Assembly: GCA_050692195.1 (NCBI GenBank)
Contig: JBOGVA010000039.1
Location: forward strand, 1 to 34,508
DNA length: 34,508 nt
Reading direction: 5' to 3'
From: JBOGVA01 sp050692195
GTDB lineage: Bacteria; Actinomycetota; UBA4738
The notes under the pieces are model-generated. The model worked only from the letters and a program-made list of their open reading frames with translations, was not told the origin of the DNA and searched no databases. This document shows positions 15,058 through 23,363 of this stretch, piece by piece. The number at the start of each line of letters is the position of its first letter. Position 1 is the first letter of the stretch. Position numbers and translations under genes: made by a program.

Positions 15058-15609
15058 GTGTACGAGGATTGGACGGACGGCCAGGCCATCGAGGCCTCGT
15101 GGCGCCACCCCGACATGTTCGCGTTGGTGTTCGAGCGCCATTTCGAAGTCGTCTATAGGTACCTGGTTCGTCGGATCGGGCCCTCCTCGGCCGAGGAGAT
15201 TGCGGCAGGGACCTTTCTGGAAGCCTTTAGGCGCCGACACCGGTACGATATCAGTCGCGCTAACGCAAGACCGTGGTTATTCGGGATCGCGACGAATCTC
15301 CTTCGTCATTACTATCGGGACGAGCAAAGGCGACTCGCGGCCTACTCACGTCTGCGAAGCGACGCCGGAGTTCAACCATCAGATGACGGGGACTTGAAAA
15401 ACCGCGCTCTTATCTCAGAGGTCGTCAGAATCCTTGCCCGGCTCAAGCGACGAGACCGGGACGTACTCCTCCTCTATGCCTGGGCGGACTTGAGCTATCA
15501 GGAAATTAGCGAGGCGCTCTTGCTGCCTGTTGGAACCATCCGGTCGCGTCTACACCGGATACGTCAGCAGATCAGAGAACTGCTGGGGGTCCGAGAGGCA
15601 AGTTATTGA
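15058..15609 (+). CDS. ECF-type RNA polymerase sigma factor
   Basis: The 183-residue protein contains sigma region 2 (LVFERHFEVVYRYLVRR to RPWLFGIATNLLRHYYRDE, about residues 24-95) and region 4 with a helix-turn-helix (LKRRDRDVLLLYAWADLSYQEI to GTIRSRLHRIRQQIRELL, about 125-178). GTG 15058 was chosen because the family's N-terminus is short and the upstream frame crosses the antisense FAD-gene remnant. GTG 15019 is an alternative. No clear ribosome-binding site precedes it. Base composition is lower in GC than the neighbours (hand count of two lines 55-58%, against about 72% for a line in moeB). The next gene is its likely membrane regulator. Confidence 0.9.
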   Translation: MYEDWTDGQAIEASWRHPDMFALVFERHFEVVYRYLVRRIGPSSAEEIAAGTFLEAFRRRHRYDISRANARPWLFGIATNLLRHYYRDEQRRLAAYSRLRSDAGVQPSDDGDLKNRALISEVVRILARLKRRDRDVLLLYAWADLSYQEISEALLLPVGTIRSRLHRIRQQIRELLGVREASY

Positions 15610-15646
15610 GGGAAGGTCGTAATAACCCAGTCAGGAGGCGGCAAAG

Positions 15647-16618
15647 ATGGACGAGCTGGAACTCATACGGCAGATTGGCAGCTCGGAGGGACCTCATGAG
15701 GCTAGAGCGAAGGAGCGCACATTGGGCGCCCTGCGCTCAGCTGTTGGATCATCCGATCACCATCGAGCCGCCAAGCGACCGCGGCACGTCAGGGGCTGGC
15801 TGCCAGCCCTCGGTGCTGTCTTGGCTATCGGCCTAGTAATCTCACTCATGCCTGTTTTGGGCGGGCGAAGTCAAAATGCGGCGGCCTCTCTTGAGCGCAT
15901 GGCAGCCATCGCCGCCAGCCAGCTTGGAGCCTCGGTCCGTCCCGGGTCGTATGTGTACACGAAGTCGATTGCGCGTAGCCTTCGGACGGTGGCCCATATA
16001 ACTTCAGGTCAGACTTGGGCCGTCTTCGCCACTGTGACGCGGGAGGCCTGGATTGGCCCCGATGGGTCCGGGAGAATCATCGAGACCACGACCGACTTGT
16101 CTTTCCCCTCGGAAGACGATCGTCAGGCCTGGGAAGCGAGTGGTCGGCCTTCGCTGACGTCCGGGGGAGCTTCATCTGACGAGTCTTACCGTCCCGGACA
16201 GCTAACCTTCCTCGATCTCTCGGCGCTCCCGACTAACGATGAACTACTTCGAGATGCCATCGAGGAGCGACGTATCCTTCCTGGGCCCGCCGGCACAGCT
16301 GAAACCTTTGATATTCTGGGCGATCTTCTACGAGAGACGCATGCTTCGCCTGCCCTCCGAGCGTCTCTGTTCAGAGTTGCAGCTGGCCTTTCAGGGATTG
16401 AGGTTCTGGGCACATTGGAAGACGCGATCGGCCGGCAGGGCGTGGTTGTCGCTTATTCGCAAGGCGAGCTCCGAAGGGAGCTGATCTTCGATCCCGCGAC
16501 TTCTGCTCTTCTCGGCGAGCAGACCGTCAGAGCAGGCTCAAGGGAGGCAGTCGAATGGGCGGTCTACCTCGATTCTGGAGTAGTGCCATCCACATCAGGG
16601 AGACCCGAAGCCCGATGA
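15647..16618 (+). CDS. CU044_5270-like membrane protein, putative sigma-factor partner
   Basis: This is a 323-residue protein with a charged cytoplasmic N-terminus (MDELELIRQIGSSEGPHEARAK), one transmembrane helix (about residues 49-68, WLPALGAVLAIGLVISLMPV) and an extracytoplasmic domain with YVYTKSIARSL, TREAWIGPDGSGRI and a C-terminal LGTLEDAIGRQGVVVAY. This organisation and its position directly after an ECF sigma gene match the actinobacterial CU044_5270 family. That family probably modulates its sigma factor, although a classical zinc anti-sigma motif is absent. AGGAGG precedes the ATG. It shares the low-GC composition of the sigma gene, so the two appear to have been acquired together. 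Confidence 0.75.
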   Translation: MDELELIRQIGSSEGPHEARAKERTLGALRSAVGSSDHHRAAKRPRHVRGWLPALGAVLAIGLVISLMPVLGGRSQNAAASLERMAAIAASQLGASVRPGSYVYTKSIARSLRTVAHITSGQTWAVFATVTREAWIGPDGSGRIIETTTDLSFPSEDDRQAWEASGRPSLTSGGASSDESYRPGQLTFLDLSALPTNDELLRDAIEERRILPGPAGTAETFDILGDLLRETHASPALRASLFRVAAGLSGIEVLGTLEDAIGRQGVVVAYSQGELRRELIFDPATSALLGEQTVRAGSREAVEWAVYLDSGVVPSTSGRPEAR

Positions 16619-16859
16619 GTCGGCCAAGTGACATATGACCCCTGCCCGAAGGCGGCGGTTGGGTAGCTTCGCTGTTCAGTTGAAGAGCCTTGTCGCTCTG
16701 TCATCCTTGAGACAGCGCGTTGATACACAAGCGCCGAAGACTCCCCAGTCGGGCTAAGTCGATACTGTCGGAAAGCCTCAAGGCTGCTGTGAACGTTCCA
16801 CTCCGCGAAGGGCTCGGTTTCCAGCAGTCAAGGGAGACTGGCGGGCGGGGATGGGTACT

Positions 16860-18053
16860 TCAGGCCCGCTTGCGGGGCGGGTCGAAGAAGGGCAGCTCGA
16901 CGACGGTGGCCGGAACCCTGCTCCGTCGAGCTTCCACCGTCCACTCCGCGGAGAGCTGGGTCCCCGGTTCGGCGTGGGCTGCCGCTACAGAGGCCAGGGC
17001 GATGGTCTTCTTCAGCGTGGGACTCCAGGTCGTGCTGGTGGCCCGGCCTACCGGCCGCTTCCCGTTGAAGACGGGGACGTGCGCCCGTGAGGCGCTCGCC
17101 GGGATGTCCGGTGGAAGCCCCCGGTCCGAGTACAGGCGCTCGATCCCGTCCCAGTCGAGCTCCAAGCCGACCAGCCGCCGGGCCGGGCCGCCGGCCGCCT
17201 GTTCCTTCTGCAGCGCTCGCTTCCCGACGAAATCGGCCTTGTCGAAGGAGACGAAGTGGCCCAGGATCCCCAGCTCGAACGGCGAGTAGACCTGCTCCGG
17301 GATGAGGGCGTGCCTAACGCTCGTGTAGTCGACCTCCAGCAGGATCAGCCCCGCTTCGATCCGGGCCACGTCGAGGGCCAGCATCCCGGCCGGTCTGGCT
17401 CCGTACGGCCCCCCGGCCTCCATGACCGCGTCCCATAGGTCGACCGCTCGCGCCGCATCGACCCAGAGCTCGTACCCGAGGTCGCCGGTGTATCCGGTCC
17501 TGGTCACGTCGAGGTCGATCGTGCCGATCTTGGAGGCGCGGCGCCGGAAGTAGCGTAGATCGCCGAAGTCCTGGCCGGTCGCGGCCTCGACCACGTCGCG
17601 GGAGCGCGGACCCTGGAGCGCCAGTGCCGCGAGCGACTCGGTGATCTCCTCGATCTGGACGTCCAACCCGGCCGCGTTCATCCGGAACCATCGAAGAGAC
17701 GGATCGGCCGCCGTCCATCGATAGGTCGTCTCGTCGAGCCGTGTGATGGTGCCGTCGTCCACCACCTTGCCTTCTTCGTCGCACCAGCACGTGTACCAGA
17801 CCTGGTTCACCTGGAGCTTGCGGGCGTCGCGGACCGTCACCCGGTCGACCAGGCGCGTGGCGTCGGGCCCCGACACGAGGTATTTGAAGAGAGGGGAGAC
17901 GTCGATCAGCGCGGCCGCTTCGCGGATCGCGTTGTACTCGATGTCATGGTGGTCGGCGTACACGCTGGCGGCGTAGTAGCCGGCCCACTCGCGCCACTGC
18001 ATCTTTCGGTTCCACGTCGCAGTTCGCGGGTGAAAGGCCGTACCGACGCTCAC
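16860..18053 (-). CDS. GcvT-like aminomethyltransferase family protein
   Basis: Members of this fold bind tetrahydrofolate and move one-carbon units from methylamine-type donors (glycine cleavage T protein, DMSP demethylase, dimethylglycine oxidase domain). The 397-residue product has the folate-binding stretch TRTGYTGDLGYELWVDA, the following LALDVARIEAGLILLEVDY and a C-terminal barrel with VGRATSTTWSPTLKKTIALASV. The N-terminus HPRTATWNRKMQWREWAGYYAASVY is longer than in GcvT, so a role outside glycine cleavage is likely. No gcvH or gcvP is nearby. GTG 18053 follows GGGGAG on the minus strand. It may once have been cotranscribed with the broken FAD gene now at 14789-15024. Confidence 0.82.
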   Translation of the reverse strand: MSVGTAFHPRTATWNRKMQWREWAGYYAASVYADHHDIEYNAIREAAALIDVSPLFKYLVSGPDATRLVDRVTVRDARKLQVNQVWYTCWCDEEGKVVDDGTITRLDETTYRWTAADPSLRWFRMNAAGLDVQIEEITESLAALALQGPRSRDVVEAATGQDFGDLRYFRRRASKIGTIDLDVTRTGYTGDLGYELWVDAARAVDLWDAVMEAGGPYGARPAGMLALDVARIEAGLILLEVDYTSVRHALIPEQVYSPFELGILGHFVSFDKADFVGKRALQKEQAAGGPARRLVGLELDWDGIERLYSDRGLPPDIPASASRAHVPVFNGKRPVGRATSTTWSPTLKKTIALASVAAAHAEPGTQLSAEWTVEARRSRVPATVVELPFFDPPRKRA

Positions 18054-18134
18054 GCATCTCCCCTCTGTCAGGTCGTTCGAAGAGTATCGCCGGTCCGGGG
18101 AGCCTGTTCCGCGCGGACTACGGAGGATCGACTA

Positions 18135-18163
18135 TTGACTTGGGAAATAGGAAAGAGTACAGA
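18135..18163 (+). promoter_or_regulatory. Candidate promoter of the FN3-domain gene
   Basis: TTGACT (18135-18140) and TACAGA (18158-18163) are separated by exactly 17 bases, and the ATG follows at 18171. Transcription would start at or next to the ATG, giving a leaderless mRNA. This fits the absence of a ribosome-binding site. The -10 match is partial. Confidence 0.45.
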
Positions 18164-18170
18164 GCGGTCT

Positions 18171-19118
18171 ATGGATCGGTCCCCCGAACCACCGTCGCCG
18201 GTCGATAGCCCCGCAGACGACATCACGCTCGTCCTGCCGGAACCGACGCAGCCTGTGGCGCCTGCCTCGCCGCCCCCTCCCCGCCGGTCCCGCCTTTGGG
18301 TGGCGGCGCTCATCGTCGGCGTCGTGATCGCGGGGGCCGGTGTTGCCGTGGCTCTTGTCCTCTCGCGGGGCGATCGGGACGAGAGCACGGTGGCCCGGGC
18401 CACCACGCCATCACCGTCGCCGTCGCCCACCATCCTCGCGCCGACCGGCCTGACGGCAGAGGCGGGCGCGTTCGGCGTCGAGCTGAGCTGGACCCAGCCA
18501 CCGGGTGGGGGACAGATCGTGGGATACAGCGTCTACCGCAACGGTGATCTGGCTGGGAGGGCGACGCCTCCGGCGACCACCTTTACCGACGACGAGGTCG
18601 ATCCAGGCAAGGACTACACGTACGAGCTTGCGGCCACGGGCGTTGGCATCGTGTCGGAGCGCGCCTCCGTGACGGTCAAGACGAAGGTCCCCCCTTTGAG
18701 GGCCGCCCGGGTCGAGGGAACGTTCGACGTGAGGGCGAAGCAGGTCTCGCAGTTCGGATATATCGAGGACTTCGAGCCGTTCACACTTGGTTGGAGGTTC
18801 AGGCCGAAGTGCGACTCGGGCCCATGCGACATTGTGTGGAGCGATGTGCTGTTCAGGTCATTCCGGGCGACGCTCGACCGAAAGGGCCTCAACTACTCGG
18901 GATCGGACAGCGGGAGGTGGACCGGACAGTGCGGGACCGTGACGAACCTCACCGCCACGATGACCATCGAGTTCCGCGTGGTGAAGGCCCGGGGCCGGGG
19001 AGGTGAGTGGCGAGCCACAAGGCTCGTGGGAACACTGGTCGAACGCCATCCCTCCATGCTCGGCTGTAGTAGTGGCGGCGCGGACTTCACTATCACCGCG
19101 AGGCTTACGAGCGCGTAG
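18171..19118 (+). CDS. Membrane-anchored fibronectin type III domain protein
   Basis: The 315-residue product has a proline-rich cytoplasmic N-terminus (PEPPSPVDSPADD and PPPPRRSR), one transmembrane helix (about residues 43-64, WVAALIVGVVIAGAGVAVALVL) and a Ser/Pro/Thr linker. One fibronectin type III domain follows (PTGLTAEAGAFGVELSWTQP to YTYELAATG, about 86-165). The ~145-residue C-terminal domain has paired cysteines (CDSGPC, QCGTVTNL, GCSSGG) and predicted beta structure. The layout resembles the extracellular half of actinobacterial Ser/Thr kinases, but no kinase domain is present. Start ATG 18171 fits a leaderless promoter. Function is unknown; it probably acts as a surface binding or sensing protein. 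Confidence 0.7.
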   Translation: MDRSPEPPSPVDSPADDITLVLPEPTQPVAPASPPPPRRSRLWVAALIVGVVIAGAGVAVALVLSRGDRDESTVARATTPSPSPSPTILAPTGLTAEAGAFGVELSWTQPPGGGQIVGYSVYRNGDLAGRATPPATTFTDDEVDPGKDYTYELAATGVGIVSERASVTVKTKVPPLRAARVEGTFDVRAKQVSQFGYIEDFEPFTLGWRFRPKCDSGPCDIVWSDVLFRSFRATLDRKGLNYSGSDSGRWTGQCGTVTNLTATMTIEFRVVKARGRGGEWRATRLVGTLVERHPSMLGCSSGGADFTITARLTSA

Positions 19119-19124
19119 CACAAC

Positions 19125-19140
19125 CCGGCCCTTCGGCCGG
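19125..19140 (+). terminator. GC-rich hairpin after the FN3-domain gene
   Basis: CCGGCC and GGCCGG form a 6-bp all-GC stem around a CTTC loop, starting six bases after the stop codon. No T-run follows, so it would be an L-shaped/I-shaped actinobacterial-type terminator, if it is one. Confidence 0.5.
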
Positions 19141-19217
19141 CAATGCGCCGGAATCTCCCCTGTCCGACGGTCCCGTAGAGTAGGCGGGCTCGGATCCTGC
19201 TCTCTCGTGGAGGTTCG

Positions 19218-20819
19218 GTGGCTGAGCGATACGACGCCATCGTGATCGGCGCAGGCCACAACGGCCTGGTGAGCGCGGCCTATCTGGCACGAGCGGGCCT
19301 GAGGACCTTGGTCCTCGAGCGGCGCTATGTCATCGGGGGGGCCGCGGTGACCGAGGAGGTCTTCCCAGGGTTCCGCTTCAGTGTCGCCTCATACGTCGTC
19401 AGCCTCCTCCGTCCCGAGATCATCCGGGAGCTCGACCTCCCGAAGCACGGGCTGGAGATCCTGCCCCTGGACGGAACCTTTACTCCTCTCGATGGCGACT
19501 ACCTGTGGCGGGTCAACGACCACGGCCGGACCATGCGGGAGCTTCGCCGCTGGTCGCGGACCGATGCCGAGGCGTACGAGGAGTACGGCCGACTGATGGT
19601 CGACATGGCCCGATTCGTCAAGCCGATCCTGTCGGCGGTTCCGCCGGACCCCGGAAGGCTCGACCCCAGGCAGTGGTTGCCGGTGATCGCCATGGCCGGC
19701 CGTTTCCGCCGGCTCTCGGAGCGGCATCAAGCCGTCTTCGTCCAGCTCATGACGATGAGCGCGGCGGACTTCCTCGATCAGTGGTTCGAGACCGATCCGC
19801 TCAAGGCCACGATGGCCGCCTCGGGGATCATCGGGACGCTCCAGGGGATCCGGTCTCCCGGGACGGCCTACGTGCTGCTGCACCACTACATGGGCGAGAT
19901 CGACGGAGCCTTCCGGGCCTGGGGCATCCCTCGCGGCGGGACCGGCGGCGTGAGCGAAGCCATCGCCTCCGCGGCTCGAGCCGCGGGGGCGGAGATCCGT
20001 TGCGAGGCTCCGGTGGCCAGGATCGAGGTCCGTGGCGGAAAGGCGAGCGGCGCCGTCCTGGAGTCGGGAGAGGAGATCCGGGCCGACGCCATCCTGTCCA
20101 GCGTGGACGCGCGGCGGACCTTCATCGGGATGCTCGAACCCGGAACTCTGGACCCCCGGTTCGAAGCCGAGGTTCGCCGCTACAAGTTCCGCGGCTCCTC
20201 CGGCAAGGTGAATCTGGCCCTGGACGGGTTGCCCGACTTCACGTGCCTTCCCGGTCCGGGCGATCACCTTCGGGGGGCCGTCAGCTTCTCGCCGAGCGTG
20301 GACTACATGGAGCGCGCCTACGACGACGCCAAATACGGCTGCTTCAGCCACCGCCCCTACATCGACATGGTCATCCCGACCCTGGTCGACCCGTCGATGG
20401 CCCCACCCGGGAAGCACGTGATGAGCTGCTTCGTCCAATACGCGCCTTATCACCTGGCCGGGGGCCAGGGGGCCTGGGACGAGCGACGGGATGAGTTCGC
20501 CGACACAGTGATCGACACGATCGCGGAACGCGCCCCGAACATCAGGGACCTGATCCTTCACCGGCAGGTCCTGACCCCCCTCGACATGGAGCGGGAGTTC
20601 GGCCTGACGGAAGGAAACATCTTCCAGGGAGAGCTCTCCCTCGAGCAGCTGTTCTTCAGCCGGCCTGTTCCGGGGTGGGCCCGGTACCGGACCCCGGTCC
20701 GCGGCCTGTGGCTGTGCGGTTCGGCGACCCATCCGGGCGGAGGGATCATGGGCGCGTCGGGCCGGATCGCCGCCCTGGAGCTGCTCAAGTCCCGTCGCCG
20801 AAGCCGCCGCGTGGCGTGA
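19218..20819 (+). CDS. Phytoene-desaturase/PYROXD2-like FAD-dependent oxidoreductase (copy 1)
   Basis: The 533-residue flavoprotein starts with the dinucleotide-binding motif AIVIGAGHNGLVSAAYLARAG and the ribose-contact LVLERR. A central substrate domain follows (GIRSPGTAYVLLHHYMGE, GIPRGGTGGVSEAIA). The C-terminal FAD-contact sequence YRTPVRGLWLCGSATHPGGGIMGASG is conserved. Family members oxidise or isomerise carotenoid-like or other hydrophobic substrates; the actual substrate is unknown and no crtB or other carotenoid gene is nearby. GGAGG at 19208-19212 supports the GTG start. The paralogous gene begins 20 bases after its stop, so the two are probably an operon. Confidence 0.88.
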   Translation: MAERYDAIVIGAGHNGLVSAAYLARAGLRTLVLERRYVIGGAAVTEEVFPGFRFSVASYVVSLLRPEIIRELDLPKHGLEILPLDGTFTPLDGDYLWRVNDHGRTMRELRRWSRTDAEAYEEYGRLMVDMARFVKPILSAVPPDPGRLDPRQWLPVIAMAGRFRRLSERHQAVFVQLMTMSAADFLDQWFETDPLKATMAASGIIGTLQGIRSPGTAYVLLHHYMGEIDGAFRAWGIPRGGTGGVSEAIASAARAAGAEIRCEAPVARIEVRGGKASGAVLESGEEIRADAILSSVDARRTFIGMLEPGTLDPRFEAEVRRYKFRGSSGKVNLALDGLPDFTCLPGPGDHLRGAVSFSPSVDYMERAYDDAKYGCFSHRPYIDMVIPTLVDPSMAPPGKHVMSCFVQYAPYHLAGGQGAWDERRDEFADTVIDTIAERAPNIRDLILHRQVLTPLDMEREFGLTEGNIFQGELSLEQLFFSRPVPGWARYRTPVRGLWLCGSATHPGGGIMGASGRIAALELLKSRRRSRRVA

Positions 20820-20839
20820 GTCCAGGTGGCCGGGCAGGG

Positions 20840-22447
20840 ATGAGGGCCGCCAGCCCGTATGACGCCATCGTCATCGGCGCGGGCCACAACGGCCTGGTCT
20901 CCGGAGCGTATCTGGCCCGGGCCGGCCTGCGCGTGCTGATCCTGGAGCGGCGGGACCAGGTCGGGGGAGCTCTCGCCAACGTCCGGCTGGCTCCCGGCAT
21001 CGAAGCTCCGGCCCTGGCACATACGGTGGGCCGGCTACGGGCTTCCGTGATCCGTGACCTCCGCCTGGCGGAGCATGGCCTGGTCCTGCTCCGTCCGGAC
21101 GTTCGGGTCTTGGCTCCTCAGCCAGACGGCCGCTCTGTCACCCTGTGGGGCGACCCGGCGCGGACCGCTGAGGGGTTACGCGCCTGGTCGGCCGCGGACT
21201 CGGACGCTTACCCGCAGTTCGACCGGAAGGTCCGGTCGTTGGCGAGCTTCCTGGCCCACGTCCAGGCGGCGACCCCTCCCGACCTGAAGAGCATGTCGCT
21301 GCCCAACGCGTTGGCGGGCCTGAAGCTGGTGCGGGCCTTACGGGGACTGGGAAGCAGCGCGGCCCGGGAGATCCTGAGGGTGCTGCCCATGGCCGTGGCC
21401 GATCTGGTGGGCGAGGCGCTGGAGGCGGATCCGGTGCGGGCGGCCGTCGCGGCCCGGGGCGTTCAGTACACGGCCATGGGACCGTGGTCGGCCGGCACGG
21501 CGGCCGTCCTCCTCTTCGACTCGGCGGGAAATGAGGGAGGCGCGGCCGGCCAGGCCACGTTCGTACGGGGCGGCCCCGCAGCCCTCGCCGACGTGCTGGC
21601 CCAAGCCGCCCGATCGTTTGGAGCGGAGATCCGGACCGGTGCCGAGGTGATGGCGGTGACCCGCCGCGAGGACCGAGTGACCGGGGTGGCGCTGGCCGGG
21701 GGAGAAGAGGTCGCGGCCTCCTTCGTCGCCTCGGCCGTGGACCCCAAGCGCACACTCCTGAAGTTGGTGGATCCGGTAGCCCTCGGGCCGACCCTCGTGT
21801 GGCGGGCCGGGAACATCCGGATGCCCGGCGTCGTGGCGAAGGTCAACCTGGCGCTCGATGGGCTGCCCCGCTTCGCCGGAGCCAAGGGGGAAGACGGAGA
21901 CCGCAGGCTCCGAGGCCGCATCGTCGTGGCCCCCGGCGTGGACTATCTGGAGAGGGCGTTCGATGCCTCGAAGTACGGCGCCACATCGGCCGAGCCAAAT
22001 CTCGAGGCGAACATACCGACGCTGGTAGATCCGACTTTGGCGCCGGAGGGGAAGCACGCCATGAGCATCTTGGTCCAGTACGCGCCCTATCACAGGAGAG
22101 AGGGCGATTGGGACGCCGACCGCGACGCGCTGGGGGACCTGGTGCTGAAGACGCTCGAGACGTACGCCCCCGGGATCGGCGACCTGGTGATCGAGCGCCA
22201 GGTTCTGTCCCCTCTGGACCTGGAACGGGAGTACGGGCTGACCGAAGGGCATCCCCTCCACGGCGAGCCTGGCCTCGACCAACTCTTCGCGTGGCGGCCG
22301 CTCCTCGGCCACGGCCGCTATCGACTGGGGCTCGAGGGCCTCTATCTGTGCGGCTCCGGAGCCCATCCAGGCGGTGGGGTCACCGGAGGGCCGGGAGCGA
22401 ACGCGGCCCGCGAGATCCTCGCGGACTGGAAGCGCGGGCCTCGCTAG
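20840..22447 (+). CDS. Phytoene-desaturase/PYROXD2-like FAD-dependent oxidoreductase (copy 2)
   Basis: A 535-residue paralogue of the preceding gene, with AIVIGAGHNGLVSGAYLARAG at the N-terminus, GGPAALADVLAQAARSFGAEIRTGAEV in the middle and GLYLCGSGAHPGGGVTGGPGANAAREIL at the C-terminus. ATG 20840, preceded by GGGCAGGG, starts the conserved domain; the in-frame extension upstream is antisense-like arginine/proline sequence and was left out. Tandem pairs of this family might act as a heteromer or in sequential steps, but this is inference. A third, truncated copy lies at 14789-15024. Confidence 0.87.
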   Translation: MRAASPYDAIVIGAGHNGLVSGAYLARAGLRVLILERRDQVGGALANVRLAPGIEAPALAHTVGRLRASVIRDLRLAEHGLVLLRPDVRVLAPQPDGRSVTLWGDPARTAEGLRAWSAADSDAYPQFDRKVRSLASFLAHVQAATPPDLKSMSLPNALAGLKLVRALRGLGSSAAREILRVLPMAVADLVGEALEADPVRAAVAARGVQYTAMGPWSAGTAAVLLFDSAGNEGGAAGQATFVRGGPAALADVLAQAARSFGAEIRTGAEVMAVTRREDRVTGVALAGGEEVAASFVASAVDPKRTLLKLVDPVALGPTLVWRAGNIRMPGVVAKVNLALDGLPRFAGAKGEDGDRRLRGRIVVAPGVDYLERAFDASKYGATSAEPNLEANIPTLVDPTLAPEGKHAMSILVQYAPYHRREGDWDADRDALGDLVLKTLETYAPGIGDLVIERQVLSPLDLEREYGLTEGHPLHGEPGLDQLFAWRPLLGHGRYRLGLEGLYLCGSGAHPGGGVTGGPGANAAREILADWKRGPR

Positions 22448-22566
22448 CTAGAGGGTGTTGCCCGCCGGACTCCTTTCCCCCGCCAAGATGCTCCTTCTCG
22501 TCAGAGGGTAGGACCGGATCGCGTCGGGTATAGGAAGGGAGGATCGTCCGGAAGGGGGAGGACAGG

Positions 22567-22911
22567 ATGAAGGACGAACGGATGGGAATGGCCCTCGCGG
22601 CGCTTCCCCTCATCGCCGCTCGCGGCGACGCCGCGTTCAGCATTCGTGACGTCGAGCTCCAGTCGATCGTCGGCTACATCCTCATCGGGCTGGTCGTCGG
22701 GATCCTCGCTCGGTTCCTCGTGCCCGGGCGCGACCCCATCGGCGTGATCGGCACGATCCTGATCGGGGTGGTCGGCGCGGTCGTCGGAGGATGGCTCGCC
22801 GGGAACCTGTTCGAGGAGACCCGGGGCGTCGATTGGATCGCCTCCATCGCCGTGGCGGTCGTGCTGGTGCTCCTCATCAGGTCCGCGACCGGGCGAAGGA
22901 GGATCGTCTAG
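22567..22911 (+). CDS. GlsB/YeaQ/YmgE-family small membrane protein
   Basis: The 114-residue product has three hydrophobic helices in the family order: YILIGLVVGILARFLVPG, IGVIGTILIGVVGAVVGGWLAG and WIASIAVAVVLVLLIRS. Glycine spacing is typical of transglycosylase-associated (YmgE) proteins. These are general stress-response membrane proteins of unclear biochemical role. GGAGGACAGG precedes the ATG. The 35-residue N-terminus before the first helix is longer than usual, so ATG 22582 or a later start is possible. A BON-domain gene follows seven bases after the stop. Confidence 0.85.
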   Translation: MKDERMGMALAALPLIAARGDAAFSIRDVELQSIVGYILIGLVVGILARFLVPGRDPIGVIGTILIGVVGAVVGGWLAGNLFEETRGVDWIASIAVAVVLVLLIRSATGRRRIV

Positions 22912-22918
22912 CAGCCTC

Positions 22919-23302
22919 ATGGCCCGGTTCGCCAGGTTCTTGCCCTGGAGTCGGTGGGCCATAGGCCTGTGGGTCTGGCGAAACCGACGGCAGCTTCGGG
23001 GCTGGGCGTCATTCGGAGCGGACGCCGTGCCGCGTCTCGTCACAGGGGGTTCCAGCGACGTCCTGGCCGAGGCCCGCCTACGGATCGCCTTGACCCGCGA
23101 CCCGCTCGCCCGGGGGGCCAGGGATCTGCGTGTCCGCGTCGTGGACGGTGAGGCGATCCTTCGAGGGAGGGTTCCTTCTGCGATCCGTGGGGCGGCCTTC
23201 GAGGCCGCCCGGCGTACCAAGGACATCCGTCACGTGCGCGACGAGATCGAGGAACTGCCGGACCGCTCGCGCATGTCGCGCCGCCGCATCCCTACCGCCT
23301 GA
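22919..23302 (+). CDS. BON-domain-like protein
   Basis: The 127-residue product has a basic, tryptophan-rich N-terminus (WSRWAIGLWVWRNRRQLRGW), which may associate with membranes. A BON-like fold follows, with LAEARLRIALTRDP, LRVRVVDGEAILRGRVP and FEAARRTKDIRHVRDEIEELP, the alpha-beta-beta-alpha-beta layout of this ~60-residue domain. BON proteins are thought to bind phospholipid or polysaccharide and often accompany stress proteins, consistent with the YmgE-type gene just upstream. Precise role unknown. Confidence 0.7.
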   Translation: MARFARFLPWSRWAIGLWVWRNRRQLRGWASFGADAVPRLVTGGSSDVLAEARLRIALTRDPLARGARDLRVRVVDGEAILRGRVPSAIRGAAFEAARRTKDIRHVRDEIEELPDRSRMSRRRIPTA

Positions 23303-23345
23303 GCCGAAAGTCGACCGCGGTCCAGACGGGATTGTCGGCGTGCGC

Positions 23346-23354
23346 TGCGATAAT
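23346..23354 (+). promoter_or_regulatory. Extended -10 promoter for a leaderless cysM transcript
   Basis: TGCGATAAT matches an extended -10 (TG-n-TATAAT, one mismatch in the hexamer) and ends nine bases before ATG 23364. The transcript would begin at or next to the start codon. No ribosome-binding site is present before the ATG, which agrees. Confidence 0.5.
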
Positions 23355-23363
23355 CGGCTTGCC

